Assembly (NCBI RefSeq): GCF_902729425.1
Contig: NZ_CACVCH010000049.1
Location: 1-64,000 of the forward strand
Source: Magnetospirillum sp. SS-4
Lineage (GTDB): Bacteria > Pseudomonadota > Alphaproteobacteria > Rhodospirillales > Magnetospirillaceae
DNA length: 64,000 nt
Reading direction: 5' to 3'
The notes under the pieces: generated by a model
What the model was told of the DNA's origin: nothing
What the model saw: only the letters and a program-made list of their open reading frames with translations
The model's database searches: none
In this document: positions 25,985-34,656 of the stretch, piece by piece
How positions within the stretch are numbered: the stretch's first letter is position 1
Layout: each line of letters begins with the position of its first letter
Translations under genes and position numbers: made by a program

Positions 25985-28210
25985 ATGCGCCGTTTCGGCA
26001 TCGGGCAATCGCCATCGCGGCTGGAGGACCGGCGCTTTCTCGTCGGCGGCGGCCGCTACACCGACGATATCGACCTGGACGGTCAGGCATGCGGCTGGGT
26101 GGTGCGCAGCCTGCTGCCCCACGCCGACATCGTCGTCCATGCCGATTCCGCCCGCGCCATGCCGGGAGTCCTGCTGGTTCTGACCGCCGAAGACATGGCG
26201 CGTGACGGCATCGGCCCCATGCCGTGCGGCTTCATGCCCCAGGGGCAGCCGCCGCCCCGCCTGCGGCCGGTCCTGGCCGGCCCCCGGGTCCGCTATGCCG
26301 GCGAGGCGGTCGCCTTCGTGGTGGCGGAAACGGCGCTTCAGGCCCGCGATGCCGCCGAGGCGGTGACGGTGGATTACAGTGAATTGCCTGCGGCGGCCGG
26401 CACCATTGCCGCCGCCACCGAGACGGCTCTGGTCTGGGAAATGGGCGATCGGGCGGCGGTCGATGCCGCCTGTGCGGGCGCGGCGCGGGTGGTGGAGCTT
26501 GAGCTGGTCAACAACCGCCTCGCCCCCACCGCCATGGAACCGCGCGCCTGCCTGGCGCGGCCGCTGGCCGGCGGCAGGCTGGAAATGATCGCCGGCAGTC
26601 AGGGGGTGCATTCGGTCAGGGACGGGTTGGCCGGCATTCTGGGCGTCGCGCCCGAGACGCTGGATGTGATCACCCCCGATGTCGGCGGCGGTTTCGGCCT
26701 CAAGATCGGCCCGTTTCCCGAGCAGGTCATGGCCCTCGCGGCGGCGCGGCGCCTGGGCCGTCCGGTCAAGTGGGTCGCGGACCGCACCGAAAGCTTCCTG
26801 TCCGACACCCACGGGCGCGGCCATGCCAGTACCGCCCGGCTGGCGCTGGACAGGGACGGCCGCTTCCTGGGGCTCTGCGTCGAGACCACCGCCGACCTGG
26901 GGGCCTATGTGTCGCTTTACGGCGCCTTCGTTCCCACCCTGGCCGGCACCGGCATGCTGACCGGGGTCTACGACATTCCCGCCTTTCACGCCCGCGTGCG
27001 CGGCGTTTACACCAACACCTCTCCGGTGGACGCCTATCGCGGCGCCGGCCGGCCCGAGGCCGCCTACCTGATCGAGCGGCTGGTGGACGTGGCCGCCCGC
27101 GAAACCGGGCTATCACCGGTGGAGATCAGAGAGCGCAACTTTATTCGGCCCGAGGCGTTTCCCTATGCCACCCAGGGGCGTCACACCTATGATTCGGGCG
27201 AGTTCGCCCGGGTGATGGAAGCGGCGCTGGCCCGCGCCGACTGGGCCGGATTCGAGGCCCGCCGCGCCGAGGCCCGGACAAGGGGAAGGCTGCGCGGCAT
27301 CGGGCTGGCCTATTACATCGAGGTGTGCGGCGGCACCGGCGGCGAGGCCGCCGACCTGACGCTGCATCCCGATGGCACCGCCGAACTGCTGGTCGGCACC
27401 CAGTCCAACGGCCAGGGGCACGAGACCGCCTTTCCCCAGATGATCGCCGCCGAACTGGGACTGGCCCCGGAGGAAATCCGCTTCGTCCAGGGCGATTCCC
27501 GGCGCATCGCCACGGGGGGCGGTACCGGTGGGTCGCGGTCGCTGTCGCAGCAGGGCGGCGCCATCGTCCGGGCGGTCGAGGAACTGGTGGACCGGCTAAG
27601 GCCCCTGGCGGCAGGCCTGATGCAGGCGGAACCGTCCGAGACCACCTTCGCCGCCGGCCGCTTTGCCGCCGGGTCGCGTTCGGTCGCCTTCGCCGAGGTG
27701 CTGCGCGAGCACGGCCGTCCCATCACCGCGGTCTCGCGCTTCAAGCCCGAGGCCTCGACCTTTCCCAATGGCTGTCATGTCTGCGAGGTCGAGGTCGATC
27801 CCCAGACCGGCGAGCCCGAGATCAAGCGCTATACCATCGTCGACGATGTCGGCGTGGTGCTCAATCCGCTGCTGCTGAAGGGGCAGATCATCGGCGGCGC
27901 CGTCCAGGGCATCGGCCAGGCGCTGCTGGAACATGCCCGCTTCGATCCCGGCAGCGCCCAGCCGCTGACGTCGAGCCTGATCGATTATGCCGTGCCGAGG
28001 GCGGAACACATCCCCCATATCGACTTCTCCACCATCGAGATTCCTTGCCGCACCCATCCGCTCGGCATCAAAGGGGCCGGCGAGGCCGGCACCATCGGCG
28101 CCGCCCCGGCGGTGATCAACGCCCTGTGCGACGCGCTGGACATCCGTCACATCGACATGCCGGCGACGCCGCTGGCGATCTGGCAAACCCTGAGAAAGAC
28201 ACCCGCATGA
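25985..28210 (+). CDS. Xanthine dehydrogenase/CoxL-family molybdopterin subunit
   Basis: 741-residue large subunit of the molybdenum hydroxylase (xanthine oxidase) family. The N-terminal domain begins FGIGQSPSRLEDRRFLVGGGRYTDD. Mo-cofactor regions include DVGGGFGLKIG, the active-site loop SPVDAYRGAGRPEA (form II CoxL-type rather than the AYXCSFR of true CO dehydrogenase), SNGQGHETAFPQM and GIKGAGEAGTIGA with the conserved catalytic Glu. No medium (FAD) or small ([2Fe-2S]) subunit gene is adjacent, which is unusual. The substrate is unknown. It overlaps cysQ by 4 bp. Confidence 0.9.
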   Translation: MRRFGIGQSPSRLEDRRFLVGGGRYTDDIDLDGQACGWVVRSLLPHADIVVHADSARAMPGVLLVLTAEDMARDGIGPMPCGFMPQGQPPPRLRPVLAGPRVRYAGEAVAFVVAETALQARDAAEAVTVDYSELPAAAGTIAAATETALVWEMGDRAAVDAACAGAARVVELELVNNRLAPTAMEPRACLARPLAGGRLEMIAGSQGVHSVRDGLAGILGVAPETLDVITPDVGGGFGLKIGPFPEQVMALAAARRLGRPVKWVADRTESFLSDTHGRGHASTARLALDRDGRFLGLCVETTADLGAYVSLYGAFVPTLAGTGMLTGVYDIPAFHARVRGVYTNTSPVDAYRGAGRPEAAYLIERLVDVAARETGLSPVEIRERNFIRPEAFPYATQGRHTYDSGEFARVMEAALARADWAGFEARRAEARTRGRLRGIGLAYYIEVCGGTGGEAADLTLHPDGTAELLVGTQSNGQGHETAFPQMIAAELGLAPEEIRFVQGDSRRIATGGGTGGSRSLSQQGGAIVRAVEELVDRLRPLAAGLMQAEPSETTFAAGRFAAGSRSVAFAEVLREHGRPITAVSRFKPEASTFPNGCHVCEVEVDPQTGEPEIKRYTIVDDVGVVLNPLLLKGQIIGGAVQGIGQALLEHARFDPGSAQPLTSSLIDYAVPRAEHIPHIDFSTIEIPCRTHPLGIKGAGEAGTIGAAPAVINALCDALDIRHIDMPATPLAIWQTLRKTPA

Positions 28211-28986
28211 CCCTGCCCGCCGACCCGTCCACGCTGCTGGCCCCCCTGGAGGACCTGGCGCGCCGGGCCGGCGCCGCCATCCTGGAGGTCTATCACTCGG
28301 ACTTCGCGGTCGAGACCAAGGGCGATTCCTCGCCGGTGACAGCGGCCGACCAGCGGGCCGAGGCCATCATCCTGCCCGGCCTGGCGGAGCTGACCCCCGG
28401 CATTCCGGTGGTGGCCGAGGAGGAAGCGGCGGCGGGACGGATTCCCGAGGTCGGTGATGGTCCGTTCTGGCTGGTGGACCCGCTGGACGGAACCAAGGAG
28501 TTCGTCAAGCGCAATGGCGAGTTCACCGTCAATATCGGCCTGATCCGGGACGGTGTGCCGGTCCTGGGGGTGGTGCTGGCGCCGGCCCAGGGCGTGTTGT
28601 GGTCGGGAGCCGCCGGGCGAGGGGCCTTCCGGGTGGACCCGGACGGACACCGCGCCGCCATCGCCTGCCGGCCGCTGCCCGCCGTCGGTGCGGTGGTGCT
28701 GACCAGCCGTTCGCACCGCGAACCGGCGGCGCTGGAAGCCTGGATGGCCCGGTTTCCCGGCGCCAGCCTCGATTTCGCCGGCTCGTCGCTGAAATTCTGC
28801 AAGGTGGCGGAGGGATCGGCCGACCTGTATCCCCGTTTCGGTCCGACCTCGGAATGGGACACCGCCGCCGCCTCGGCGGTGCTGCTGGCCGCCGGCGGTA
28901 GCGTCACCACTTTCGACGGTCTGCCGCTGGCCTATGCCAAGCCCAATTTCCGCAATCCTGATTTCATCGCCCGGGGCAAGTCTTGA
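28207..28986 (+). CDS. cysQ: 3'(2'),5'-bisphosphate nucleotidase
   Basis: 259-residue inositol-monophosphatase-superfamily enzyme hydrolysing PAP (adenosine 3',5'-bisphosphate), the by-product of sulfate assimilation and of phosphopantetheine transfer. Metal-binding motifs are VVAEEEAAAG, WLVDPLDGTKEFVKRNGEFTV (DPLDGT, with CysQ-typical TKEF) and TSEWDTAAASAVL (WDxAA). The ATG overlaps the molybdoenzyme stop. Its product links to carrier-protein activation, but no direct partner is adjacent. Confidence 0.94.
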   Translation: MTLPADPSTLLAPLEDLARRAGAAILEVYHSDFAVETKGDSSPVTAADQRAEAIILPGLAELTPGIPVVAEEEAAAGRIPEVGDGPFWLVDPLDGTKEFVKRNGEFTVNIGLIRDGVPVLGVVLAPAQGVLWSGAAGRGAFRVDPDGHRAAIACRPLPAVGAVVLTSRSHREPAALEAWMARFPGASLDFAGSSLKFCKVAEGSADLYPRFGPTSEWDTAAASAVLLAAGGSVTTFDGLPLAYAKPNFRNPDFIARGKS

Positions 28987-29050
28987 ATTTCCTTGCTTTT
29001 TTGGCGATTTTCCCTTACTATTCCAAGGTGGCTGTCCCCTCGGCCACTTG

Positions 29051-29081
29051 ACGGTCACCGCGATGCACGAACGGTGACTGT
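29051..29081. repeat. Inverted repeat downstream of cysQ
   Basis: 10-bp inverted repeat (29051-29060 with 29072-29081, one G-T pair) with an 11-nt loop in the gap between cysQ and the convergent TRIC-type gene. There is no T-run on either side. It could be an RNA structure or a protein site. Confidence 0.4.
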
Positions 29082-29159
29082 GGGGGTGTCGGCAAGCCGA
29101 TGACGGTTGCGGTGGCGTTTCCGCCGCAGGCAGGCGCCCCGGAACCAAGCGTAAGTAAA

Positions 29160-29185
29160 GGCCGCCGGACCCAATGCCGGCGGCC
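29160..29185 (-). terminator. Terminator between cysQ and the TRIC-type gene
   Basis: Perfect 9-bp stem (29160-29168 with 29177-29185), 8-nt loop. On the minus strand it is followed by TTTACTT, so it terminates the channel gene; it could also stop readthrough from cysQ. Confidence 0.75.
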
Positions 29186-29208
29186 TTCTCGTTGGTGGGG
29201 GGCTTGGC

Positions 29209-29856
29209 TTACGGCTTGGGCGTCTTGCGGCCGATCAGGGCGCGGGCGGCCTTGGTCTGCCAGCCGAATCGCACCGAGACGAAGCGGATCAGCAAGATCG
29301 TGGCGATTCCGGCCAGGGCCGCCGGCTGTGCCGGAATTGCCAATCCCAGCACCAGTAGGGCGAAGACCGCGCTGCCGGCCAGGGCGGCGGCGGCATAGAA
29401 CTCGCCGGGGCGGAACACCAGCGGTTCCTCGCGGGTGATGAGGTCGCGGATCACGCCGCCGCCGACCGCGTTGATGACGCCGATCAGCAGGGCGGACCCC
29501 CACGACAGTCCGGCCATCAGCGCCTTTTGCGTGCCGACCATGGCGTAGAGGCCCAGTCCCAGCGCGTCCACCGACAAGAAGATCAGGGTGAAGCGGTTCA
29601 AGATGTCGCCGAACACCAGGCTGACCACCACGGCGGCGAAGACGGCGATCAGGTAATGGGACGCCATCACCGCCGGAACCTGTTGCAGGAACAGGCCGTC
29701 GCGCAGCAGGCCGCCTCCCAGTCCGGTGATCAGGGCCAGGAAGAAGACGCCGACGAAATCGTATTCCTTGCGCATGGCGGTCAGGCCGCCGGTGATGGCG
29801 AAGAAGAAGGTGGCGCCCACGTCGAAGGCCAGGGGAAGGGTGAACTGGTCGGTCAT
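29209..29856 (-). CDS. TRIC/UPF0126 family cation channel-like membrane protein
   Basis: 215-residue integral membrane protein of the TRIC-channel (UPF0126) family, with about seven predicted transmembrane helices. The two repeat signatures GLGGGLLRDG and AVGGGVIRDL (GGGxxRD) mark the inverted pseudo-repeat of this family. Prokaryotic TRIC proteins are trimeric monovalent-cation channels; some members were earlier annotated as YicG. A GGAAGGTG ribosome site precedes ATG 29856. It lies downstream of the FkbM gene on the same strand and ends at the terminator at 29160-29185. Confidence 0.9.
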   Translation of the reverse strand: MTDQFTLPLAFDVGATFFFAITGGLTAMRKEYDFVGVFFLALITGLGGGLLRDGLFLQQVPAVMASHYLIAVFAAVVVSLVFGDILNRFTLIFLSVDALGLGLYAMVGTQKALMAGLSWGSALLIGVINAVGGGVIRDLITREEPLVFRPGEFYAAAALAGSAVFALLVLGLAIPAQPAALAGIATILLIRFVSVRFGWQTKAARALIGRKTPKP

Positions 29857-29884
29857 CGGACACCTTCCCGTTGGTTGGGGGACG

Positions 29885-30775
29885 TTAACAATGGTCCTTG
29901 ATGTTGAGGAAATGCAGCAACAGGTTTCGTTGCCGCAGCGAGGCGAGATAGCGCGCCCGGATCTGGGTGCAGCGCCGGCGGTCGAATTCTCCCAGCAGCA
30001 ACGTCACCAGGTCGTACGAGCCGTAGACCACGTCCAGCACCGCCGCGGCCTTGAGCAGGGCGTCGTCGCCATAGGCATCCAGCCGGGTGAAGTCGCGAAC
30101 GAAAATGGCGTCGGCCCACAGCAGCTGGCTCATGGGCAGAAACGGATTGGGCGGCTGGAACGGCCGGAACGGACGGCCGGCGCAATCGATCATCTTGTGC
30201 AGCACGAATCCCTGATCGCGCAGGAACACCTGGATGTCGCCGAACAGCGGCTGATCCCGGTAAAGCGGCATGAACTCGACTTCGCACTCGATCACCACGG
30301 TATCGGCCAGCTTGCCGGTGCCATGCCGCATGACCTCCAGCTCCGATCCCTGGACATCCAGCTTGATGTAATCCACTTCCAGGTCGTCGATATCGTCCAG
30401 GCGGGTGGTTTGCACCTCCTCGGACCGGACCACGCGGAAATTATCCTCGGCCAGGGTGGCGCCGATGGTGGAAAACAGGTCGATCACCTCGGGGTTGGGG
30501 AGCAGCAGTGAGCTGCACCCCGGATACCGGGTGACGTTGAACGTTGCCGGTTCGCCATTGCCCAGGAATACCGGCAGATAGCGATAGGGACCGGGACGGC
30601 CTTGCAGGCGCGCGAATTCCTCGGGATTGGGTTCGAAGCCGGTAACCGTCGCCAGGCCGCTTCCCAGCAATTTGTCGTAGCGTTCCTGGCCTTCGCTCAT
30701 GGCGCCGACGTCAACGATGCTGATCTGGGGAATTGGATTGTCGATGATGTCTTGAAAACTGGGTGACTTGGCCAT
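29885..30775 (-). CDS. FkbM family methyltransferase
   Basis: 296-residue SAM-dependent methyltransferase of the FkbM family, which O-methylates sugars and natural products. The SAM-binding start ISIVDVGAMSEGQ, the acidic residue in VTGFEPNPEEF and the family-typical IDDLEVDYIKLDVQGSELEV (read in pieces) are present. The C-terminal ~90 residues (FVRDFTRLDAYGDDALL and on) are specific. An AGGAGT ribosome site precedes ATG 30775. It is downstream of the deoxysugar operon on the same strand, so it may methylate the sugar made there. Confidence 0.88.
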   Translation of the reverse strand: MAKSPSFQDIIDNPIPQISIVDVGAMSEGQERYDKLLGSGLATVTGFEPNPEEFARLQGRPGPYRYLPVFLGNGEPATFNVTRYPGCSSLLLPNPEVIDLFSTIGATLAEDNFRVVRSEEVQTTRLDDIDDLEVDYIKLDVQGSELEVMRHGTGKLADTVVIECEVEFMPLYRDQPLFGDIQVFLRDQGFVLHKMIDCAGRPFRPFQPPNPFLPMSQLLWADAIFVRDFTRLDAYGDDALLKAAAVLDVVYGSYDLVTLLLGEFDRRRCTQIRARYLASLRQRNLLLHFLNIKDHC

Positions 30776-30946
30776 GCCGACTCCTGGTCAATTCCGGCGG
30801 CCGAACCGCGTCAGACTCATCCCATACTATCCGGAGCGGATCAAGTCGGGCCAGACTGGCGACGGGCTTGTTTCTCCTGGATACTTTCACCGACGGCGAA
30901 TGCCGGGGGAAGCGATTGTGGTATGCGGACGGCCATCGGCATCATG

Positions 30947-31864
30947 TCACTGGCAGGCGGCCAGTGTGCGGACGACCGCGACGCCCAGGGCGTGGTCGCC
31001 GGTTCCGCCGGCCGCCACTGCCGCCGCGAACAGGCGGACGGCGCGGGTCAGCGGCAATTCCGGCTCCACGGCCAGGGGCTCGCCGGGGCCGGCGGGCCAC
31101 GCGAAGCCGTTGGTGGGCGGGTGGCGGGTCAGCTTGTCGGCGGCGGTGTCGTCCAGCAGCAAGATGCCGCGTTCGCCATGCGCGGCGAAGCGGCGCACCC
31201 GGTGCTCCATCAGATTGCCGCAGCGGATGCGGGCCTCGATTCCATCGGCGAAGGTCAGGGTCAGCGCCACCAGGGCCCCCTCGCCACCGTCCATGTCGCG
31301 CCGCTCCTCGGTGCGGGCCGAGCAGGATCGCGGCGGCCGCCCCATCAGGTCCAGCGCCATGGCGACGTCGTGGGCGCCCCAGTCCCACAGCACCGGGGGC
31401 TCGCGGCGGAAGGGGCCGTGATTGCCGGCCTCGCCGCGAATGGCGCGCAGCGGCCCCAGCGAGGGTAGGGCGGCTTTCAGCACCGCCCAGGCCGGCTGGA
31501 ACAATTGGGTATGCTCGACCCAGACCAGCACCCCGGCGGCTTCGGCGGCGCGCGCCACCGCCTCGGCCTCGGCCAGGTCCAGGGTCAGCGGCTTTTCCAC
31601 CAGAACCGGCTTGCCGGCCCTGATCGCGGCCAGGGCGATCCCGGCATGGGTGGCGGGAGGGGTGGCGACGATGACCGCGTCCACGTCGTCGGCGGCGACG
31701 ACAGTCCGCCAATCGGGCTCGACGATGCAGCCCGGTGGTGCCAGGGACAGCGTCCCGGCGTTGCCGCTGGCGATGCGGACGAGGCGCAGGCCCGGCAGGC
31801 CGGCGATGGTGCGGATGTAATTGCGGCCCCAGCGCCCGGCTCCGATCAGGGCGAGGCGCACCAT
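30947..31864 (-). CDS. Gfo/Idh/MocA family oxidoreductase
   Basis: 305-residue NAD(P)-dependent dehydrogenase with the Rossmann motif LALIGAGRWGRNYIRTI and the catalytic EKPLTLD at about residues 93-99. The C-terminal domain has the family alpha/beta fold (VLWDWGAHDVAMALDLMG). In sugar operons such enzymes oxidise or reduce nucleotide-sugar carbons (for example C3 ketone reduction of deoxysugars). It lies 1 bp after the epimerase gene and is the last gene of the operon. Confidence 0.87.
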   Translation of the reverse strand: MVRLALIGAGRWGRNYIRTIAGLPGLRLVRIASGNAGTLSLAPPGCIVEPDWRTVVAADDVDAVIVATPPATHAGIALAAIRAGKPVLVEKPLTLDLAEAEAVARAAEAAGVLVWVEHTQLFQPAWAVLKAALPSLGPLRAIRGEAGNHGPFRREPPVLWDWGAHDVAMALDLMGRPPRSCSARTEERRDMDGGEGALVALTLTFADGIEARIRCGNLMEHRVRRFAAHGERGILLLDDTAADKLTRHPPTNGFAWPAGPGEPLAVEPELPLTRAVRLFAAAVAAGGTGDHALGVAVVRTLAACQ

Positions 31865-31865
31865 G

Positions 31866-32927
31866 CTATTGCTCGCCGGTATAGACGCCGTCGGCCCAGC
31901 CGAGGAAGCGCCGGAGGCCTTCGTCCAGGTCCACCGAGGGCTCGAACTTCAGTTGCAGCCGCGCCTTCCTGATGTCGGGACAGCGGCGGTTGGGTTCGTC
32001 GGCGGGGTAGGAATCAGGATATTCGATGATGTTGTAGGTCACCGGATTGCCCGACACCGTCTGGATGCGCTGGACCAGATCCACCATGGAAATCTCGGGC
32101 TTGGGATTGCCGATGTTGTAGGCCTCGCCGGGCACGCCCCTCAGGATCACCAGCAGGAAGCCCACCATGGCGTCGGTGATGTAGCAGAAGGTCCGGGTCT
32201 GGTTGCCCGAGCCGTAGACGTTGAGCGGCAATCCCGCCTTGATGCGGTTGGCGAAATTGGGCAGCACCCGGTAATCGGTCTCCTGCATGCCGGGGCCGAA
32301 CACGTTGAACGGGCGGATGGTGTTGGTGCTGGTGCCGTGCTCGCCGTGGAAGATGTAGCACAGGGTCTCGCCTACCCGCTTGGACTCGTCATAGCAGGCG
32401 CGCGGCCCCTGGCACGAGACGTGGCCGCGATAGCTTTCCGGGGTGGGGACGTGCTTGGGATCGGGATCGCCGTAGATCTCGGACGACGAGAAGAAGGTGA
32501 AGCGGGCCTTGTGGCTGGTCGCCAGTTCCAGCATCCGCCGGGTGCCGGTGATGGCCACCTCCAGCGTTTCCAGCGGATAGGCGCGGTAGTAGAACGGGCT
32601 GGCGATGCCGGCGGCGTGGATGACGTAGTCGAGCCGGCCCTTCCACTTCAGTGGCTGGATGACGTCGTGCTGGATGAACTGGGTGTGGGGATATTCGGCG
32701 ATCTGGGCGCCTTCCTTGCCGGCGGTGATCAGGTTGTCCGCCGCCACCAGCGTCACCGGCTTTTTCAGCACATGGGCGTTGAGATGGGCGAACACCTCCA
32801 TGAAATAGCGGCCGAGAAAGCCCCGCCCGCCGGTCAGCAGCACGGTCTTGCCGGCGAAGTCGTGGGCGGCATCGCCCAGGCGGTCGCAGATCTCGGCGAT
32901 GTCGGATGTCAGGAGGAACTCGGTCAT
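31866..32927 (-). CDS. Extended SDR nucleotide-sugar epimerase/decarboxylase
   Basis: 353-residue extended short-chain dehydrogenase. A ~25-residue N-terminal extension precedes the NAD motif VLLTGGRGFLGRYF. The active-site YxxxK reads CYDESKRVGE, with upstream Ser in FFSSSEIYGDPD. The sequence resembles UDP-glucuronate decarboxylase-type enzymes; the exact reaction is uncertain. Start and stop overlap the C-methyltransferase gene (TGATG at 32925-32929), so translation is coupled. Confidence 0.87.
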   Translation of the reverse strand: MTEFLLTSDIAEICDRLGDAAHDFAGKTVLLTGGRGFLGRYFMEVFAHLNAHVLKKPVTLVAADNLITAGKEGAQIAEYPHTQFIQHDVIQPLKWKGRLDYVIHAAGIASPFYYRAYPLETLEVAITGTRRMLELATSHKARFTFFSSSEIYGDPDPKHVPTPESYRGHVSCQGPRACYDESKRVGETLCYIFHGEHGTSTNTIRPFNVFGPGMQETDYRVLPNFANRIKAGLPLNVYGSGNQTRTFCYITDAMVGFLLVILRGVPGEAYNIGNPKPEISMVDLVQRIQTVSGNPVTYNIIEYPDSYPADEPNRRCPDIRKARLQLKFEPSVDLDEGLRRFLGWADGVYTGEQ

Positions 32928-34171
32928 CACACGACCTCGACCTTGGGAATGGGAATGATGAAGCGGCCGCCGGCGGCGGCGAAGGCGGCGTTCTTGTCGA
33001 TGATCGGACGGGCGAAGTTCCAGGCCAGGATCACCAGATAGTCCGGTTTCCTCTCGGCCAGGGCGGCCGAGGACAGCACCGGCACATGCATGCCCGGCGT
33101 GAACAGCCCCTGCTTCAGCGGGCTGTCGTCGACGATGAAGTCGACCAGTTCGGGGCCGATGCCGAAATGATACATCAAGGTGGTGGCCTTGGCCGGGGCG
33201 CCGAAGCCGGCGATGCGCTTGCCCTCGGCCTTGAGGCGCTTCAGCAGGCCGGACAGTTCGGCGCCCAGGGCGTCGATGTCGCGGGCGAAGGCGCGGAAGG
33301 TCCCGGCCTTGTCCAGGCCGAGCCGCTCTTCCTCGGCCAGGGCTGTTGCCACCGAATCTCCGACCTTGCGGGGGCCGCCCTTCAACTGGGCGATGCCGCG
33401 CAAGCTGCCGCCGTGGGAGTCCACCCGGATGGCCTCGATCAGCTCCATGCCGTGGGCCTTGAAGAAGCCCACCAGCGGCTTGACCGAGTGATAGTCCAGA
33501 TGCTCGTGATAGATGGTGTCGAACAGGGTGTCCCTGACCACGTCGGCCAGATAGGACACCTCGAAGACGAACACGCCGTCCGGGCTCAGCAGGCCGCGCA
33601 CGCCTTCGGCCACGCCGCCCAGGTCGTCGATATGGGCGAAGACGTTGTTGGCGGTGACGATGGCGGCCTTGCCCCGGCCGGCGACGATTTCCACCGCCAG
33701 ATCGGGACCGAAGAAGCCGCACAGGGTCTCGATGCCGCGCCGGGTGGCGTCGGCGGCGATCTCACGCGCCGGATCGATGCCCAGCACCCGCATGCCGGCC
33801 TTGGCGAAGAACGACAGCAAGGTGCCGTCATTGGAGCCGATGTCCAGCACCAGCCCGCCTGCGGGCGGCCGGAAGCGTTCCATCACGAAGGCGGCGTAGC
33901 TTTCGAAATGGCGCACGAACACCGGCGAGGTGCCCGAGACGTAGACGTAATGCTCGAACAGCACGCGGGCGTCGACCACGTCCAGCAACTGGACGTGGGC
34001 GCAATCCTCGCAGAAGAACACGTCCAGCGGAAACCGCTCCTGCGGCCGGTCCAGCGCCGAGGCCGGGACGAAGGCATTGGCCGGCGGCGTCGGCGCCAGG
34101 GCCAGCACCAGGGGCAGGCGGCGGCTGCCGCACAGCCGGCAGGTGTCGCGGCGGTGGTGGTCGGAGCTCAT
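32927..34171 (-). CDS. Sugar C-methyltransferase (TylCIII/NovU type)
   Basis: 414-residue SAM-dependent C-methyltransferase like those methylating C3 or C5 of dTDP-4-keto-6-deoxyhexoses to make branched sugars. The N-terminal zinc site has Cys pairs CRLCG and FFCEDCAHV. The SAM domain has LVLDIGSNDGTLLSFF, and the catalytic His/Glu region is YHEHLDYHS. The C-terminal domain has RIAGFGAPAKATTLMYHFG and a last block LVILAWNFARPI. This architecture (Methyltransf_13, 11/12, 14) is diagnostic. It overlaps the cupin gene by 4 bp. Confidence 0.9.
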   Translation of the reverse strand: MSSDHHRRDTCRLCGSRRLPLVLALAPTPPANAFVPASALDRPQERFPLDVFFCEDCAHVQLLDVVDARVLFEHYVYVSGTSPVFVRHFESYAAFVMERFRPPAGGLVLDIGSNDGTLLSFFAKAGMRVLGIDPAREIAADATRRGIETLCGFFGPDLAVEIVAGRGKAAIVTANNVFAHIDDLGGVAEGVRGLLSPDGVFVFEVSYLADVVRDTLFDTIYHEHLDYHSVKPLVGFFKAHGMELIEAIRVDSHGGSLRGIAQLKGGPRKVGDSVATALAEEERLGLDKAGTFRAFARDIDALGAELSGLLKRLKAEGKRIAGFGAPAKATTLMYHFGIGPELVDFIVDDSPLKQGLFTPGMHVPVLSSAALAERKPDYLVILAWNFARPIIDKNAAFAAAGGRFIIPIPKVEVV

Positions 34172-34635
34172 TTATCGTCCGGTTTCCACGAGGTCAGGCC
34201 CTCGGCGGCCAGCAGGTCGATGCGGACCACGTCGGCCTCGTAGGAGTCCTGGTCGCGGGAATTGCGCGACAGGGTCAGGAAGGTGGTGTCCTCGGGAAAC
34301 ACCATGCCGTGATCGACCATGGGCGGCGTGAACACCATCTCGCCCGCCTTGACCAGCAGCTGGGTCGGTGGCTCGGTCGAGCCGGTGGGGCGGTGCCAGT
34401 ACTCGATGGAGCCCGAGACCACGTAGCAGTAATGCCAGTCGGTCTTGTGATAGTGGTTGGCGCGCAAGGAACCTTTCTTCGATTCGATCAGCACCGCGCT
34501 TTTCATCAGCCGGTCCACCAGCGGCTGGATGGTGCCCCGCGCATCGGTGAAGGCCTTCTCCAGCTTGACCACCTTGTCGAAAGGCGGCCAGCTCGCCTGT
34601 TCCTCGGGGGTGACGGGATCGATATGGGCGGTCAT
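34168..34635 (-). CDS. Cupin-domain protein of the sugar operon
   Basis: 155-residue single cupin. Metal-binding residues are visible in SLRANHYHKTDWHYCYVVSG (His cluster) and in FTPPMVDHGMVFPED. Such cupins accompany nucleotide-sugar C-methyltransferases and epimerases and may act as isomerases or epimerases; I cannot name the reaction. It lies 21 bp after rmlB, with a GGAGAC-type ribosome site (34642-34647 on the + strand as GTCTCC). Confidence 0.8.
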   Translation of the reverse strand: MTAHIDPVTPEEQASWPPFDKVVKLEKAFTDARGTIQPLVDRLMKSAVLIESKKGSLRANHYHKTDWHYCYVVSGSIEYWHRPTGSTEPPTQLLVKAGEMVFTPPMVDHGMVFPEDTTFLTLSRNSRDQDSYEADVVRIDLLAAEGLTSWKPDDK

Positions 34636-34656
34636 GGGAGGTCTCCAGGGATTGGT

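Noticed and set aside
25985-28210. True aerobic CO dehydrogenase
   Set aside because: The active-site loop reads AYRGAGR rather than AYXCSFR, and the partner subunits are absent.
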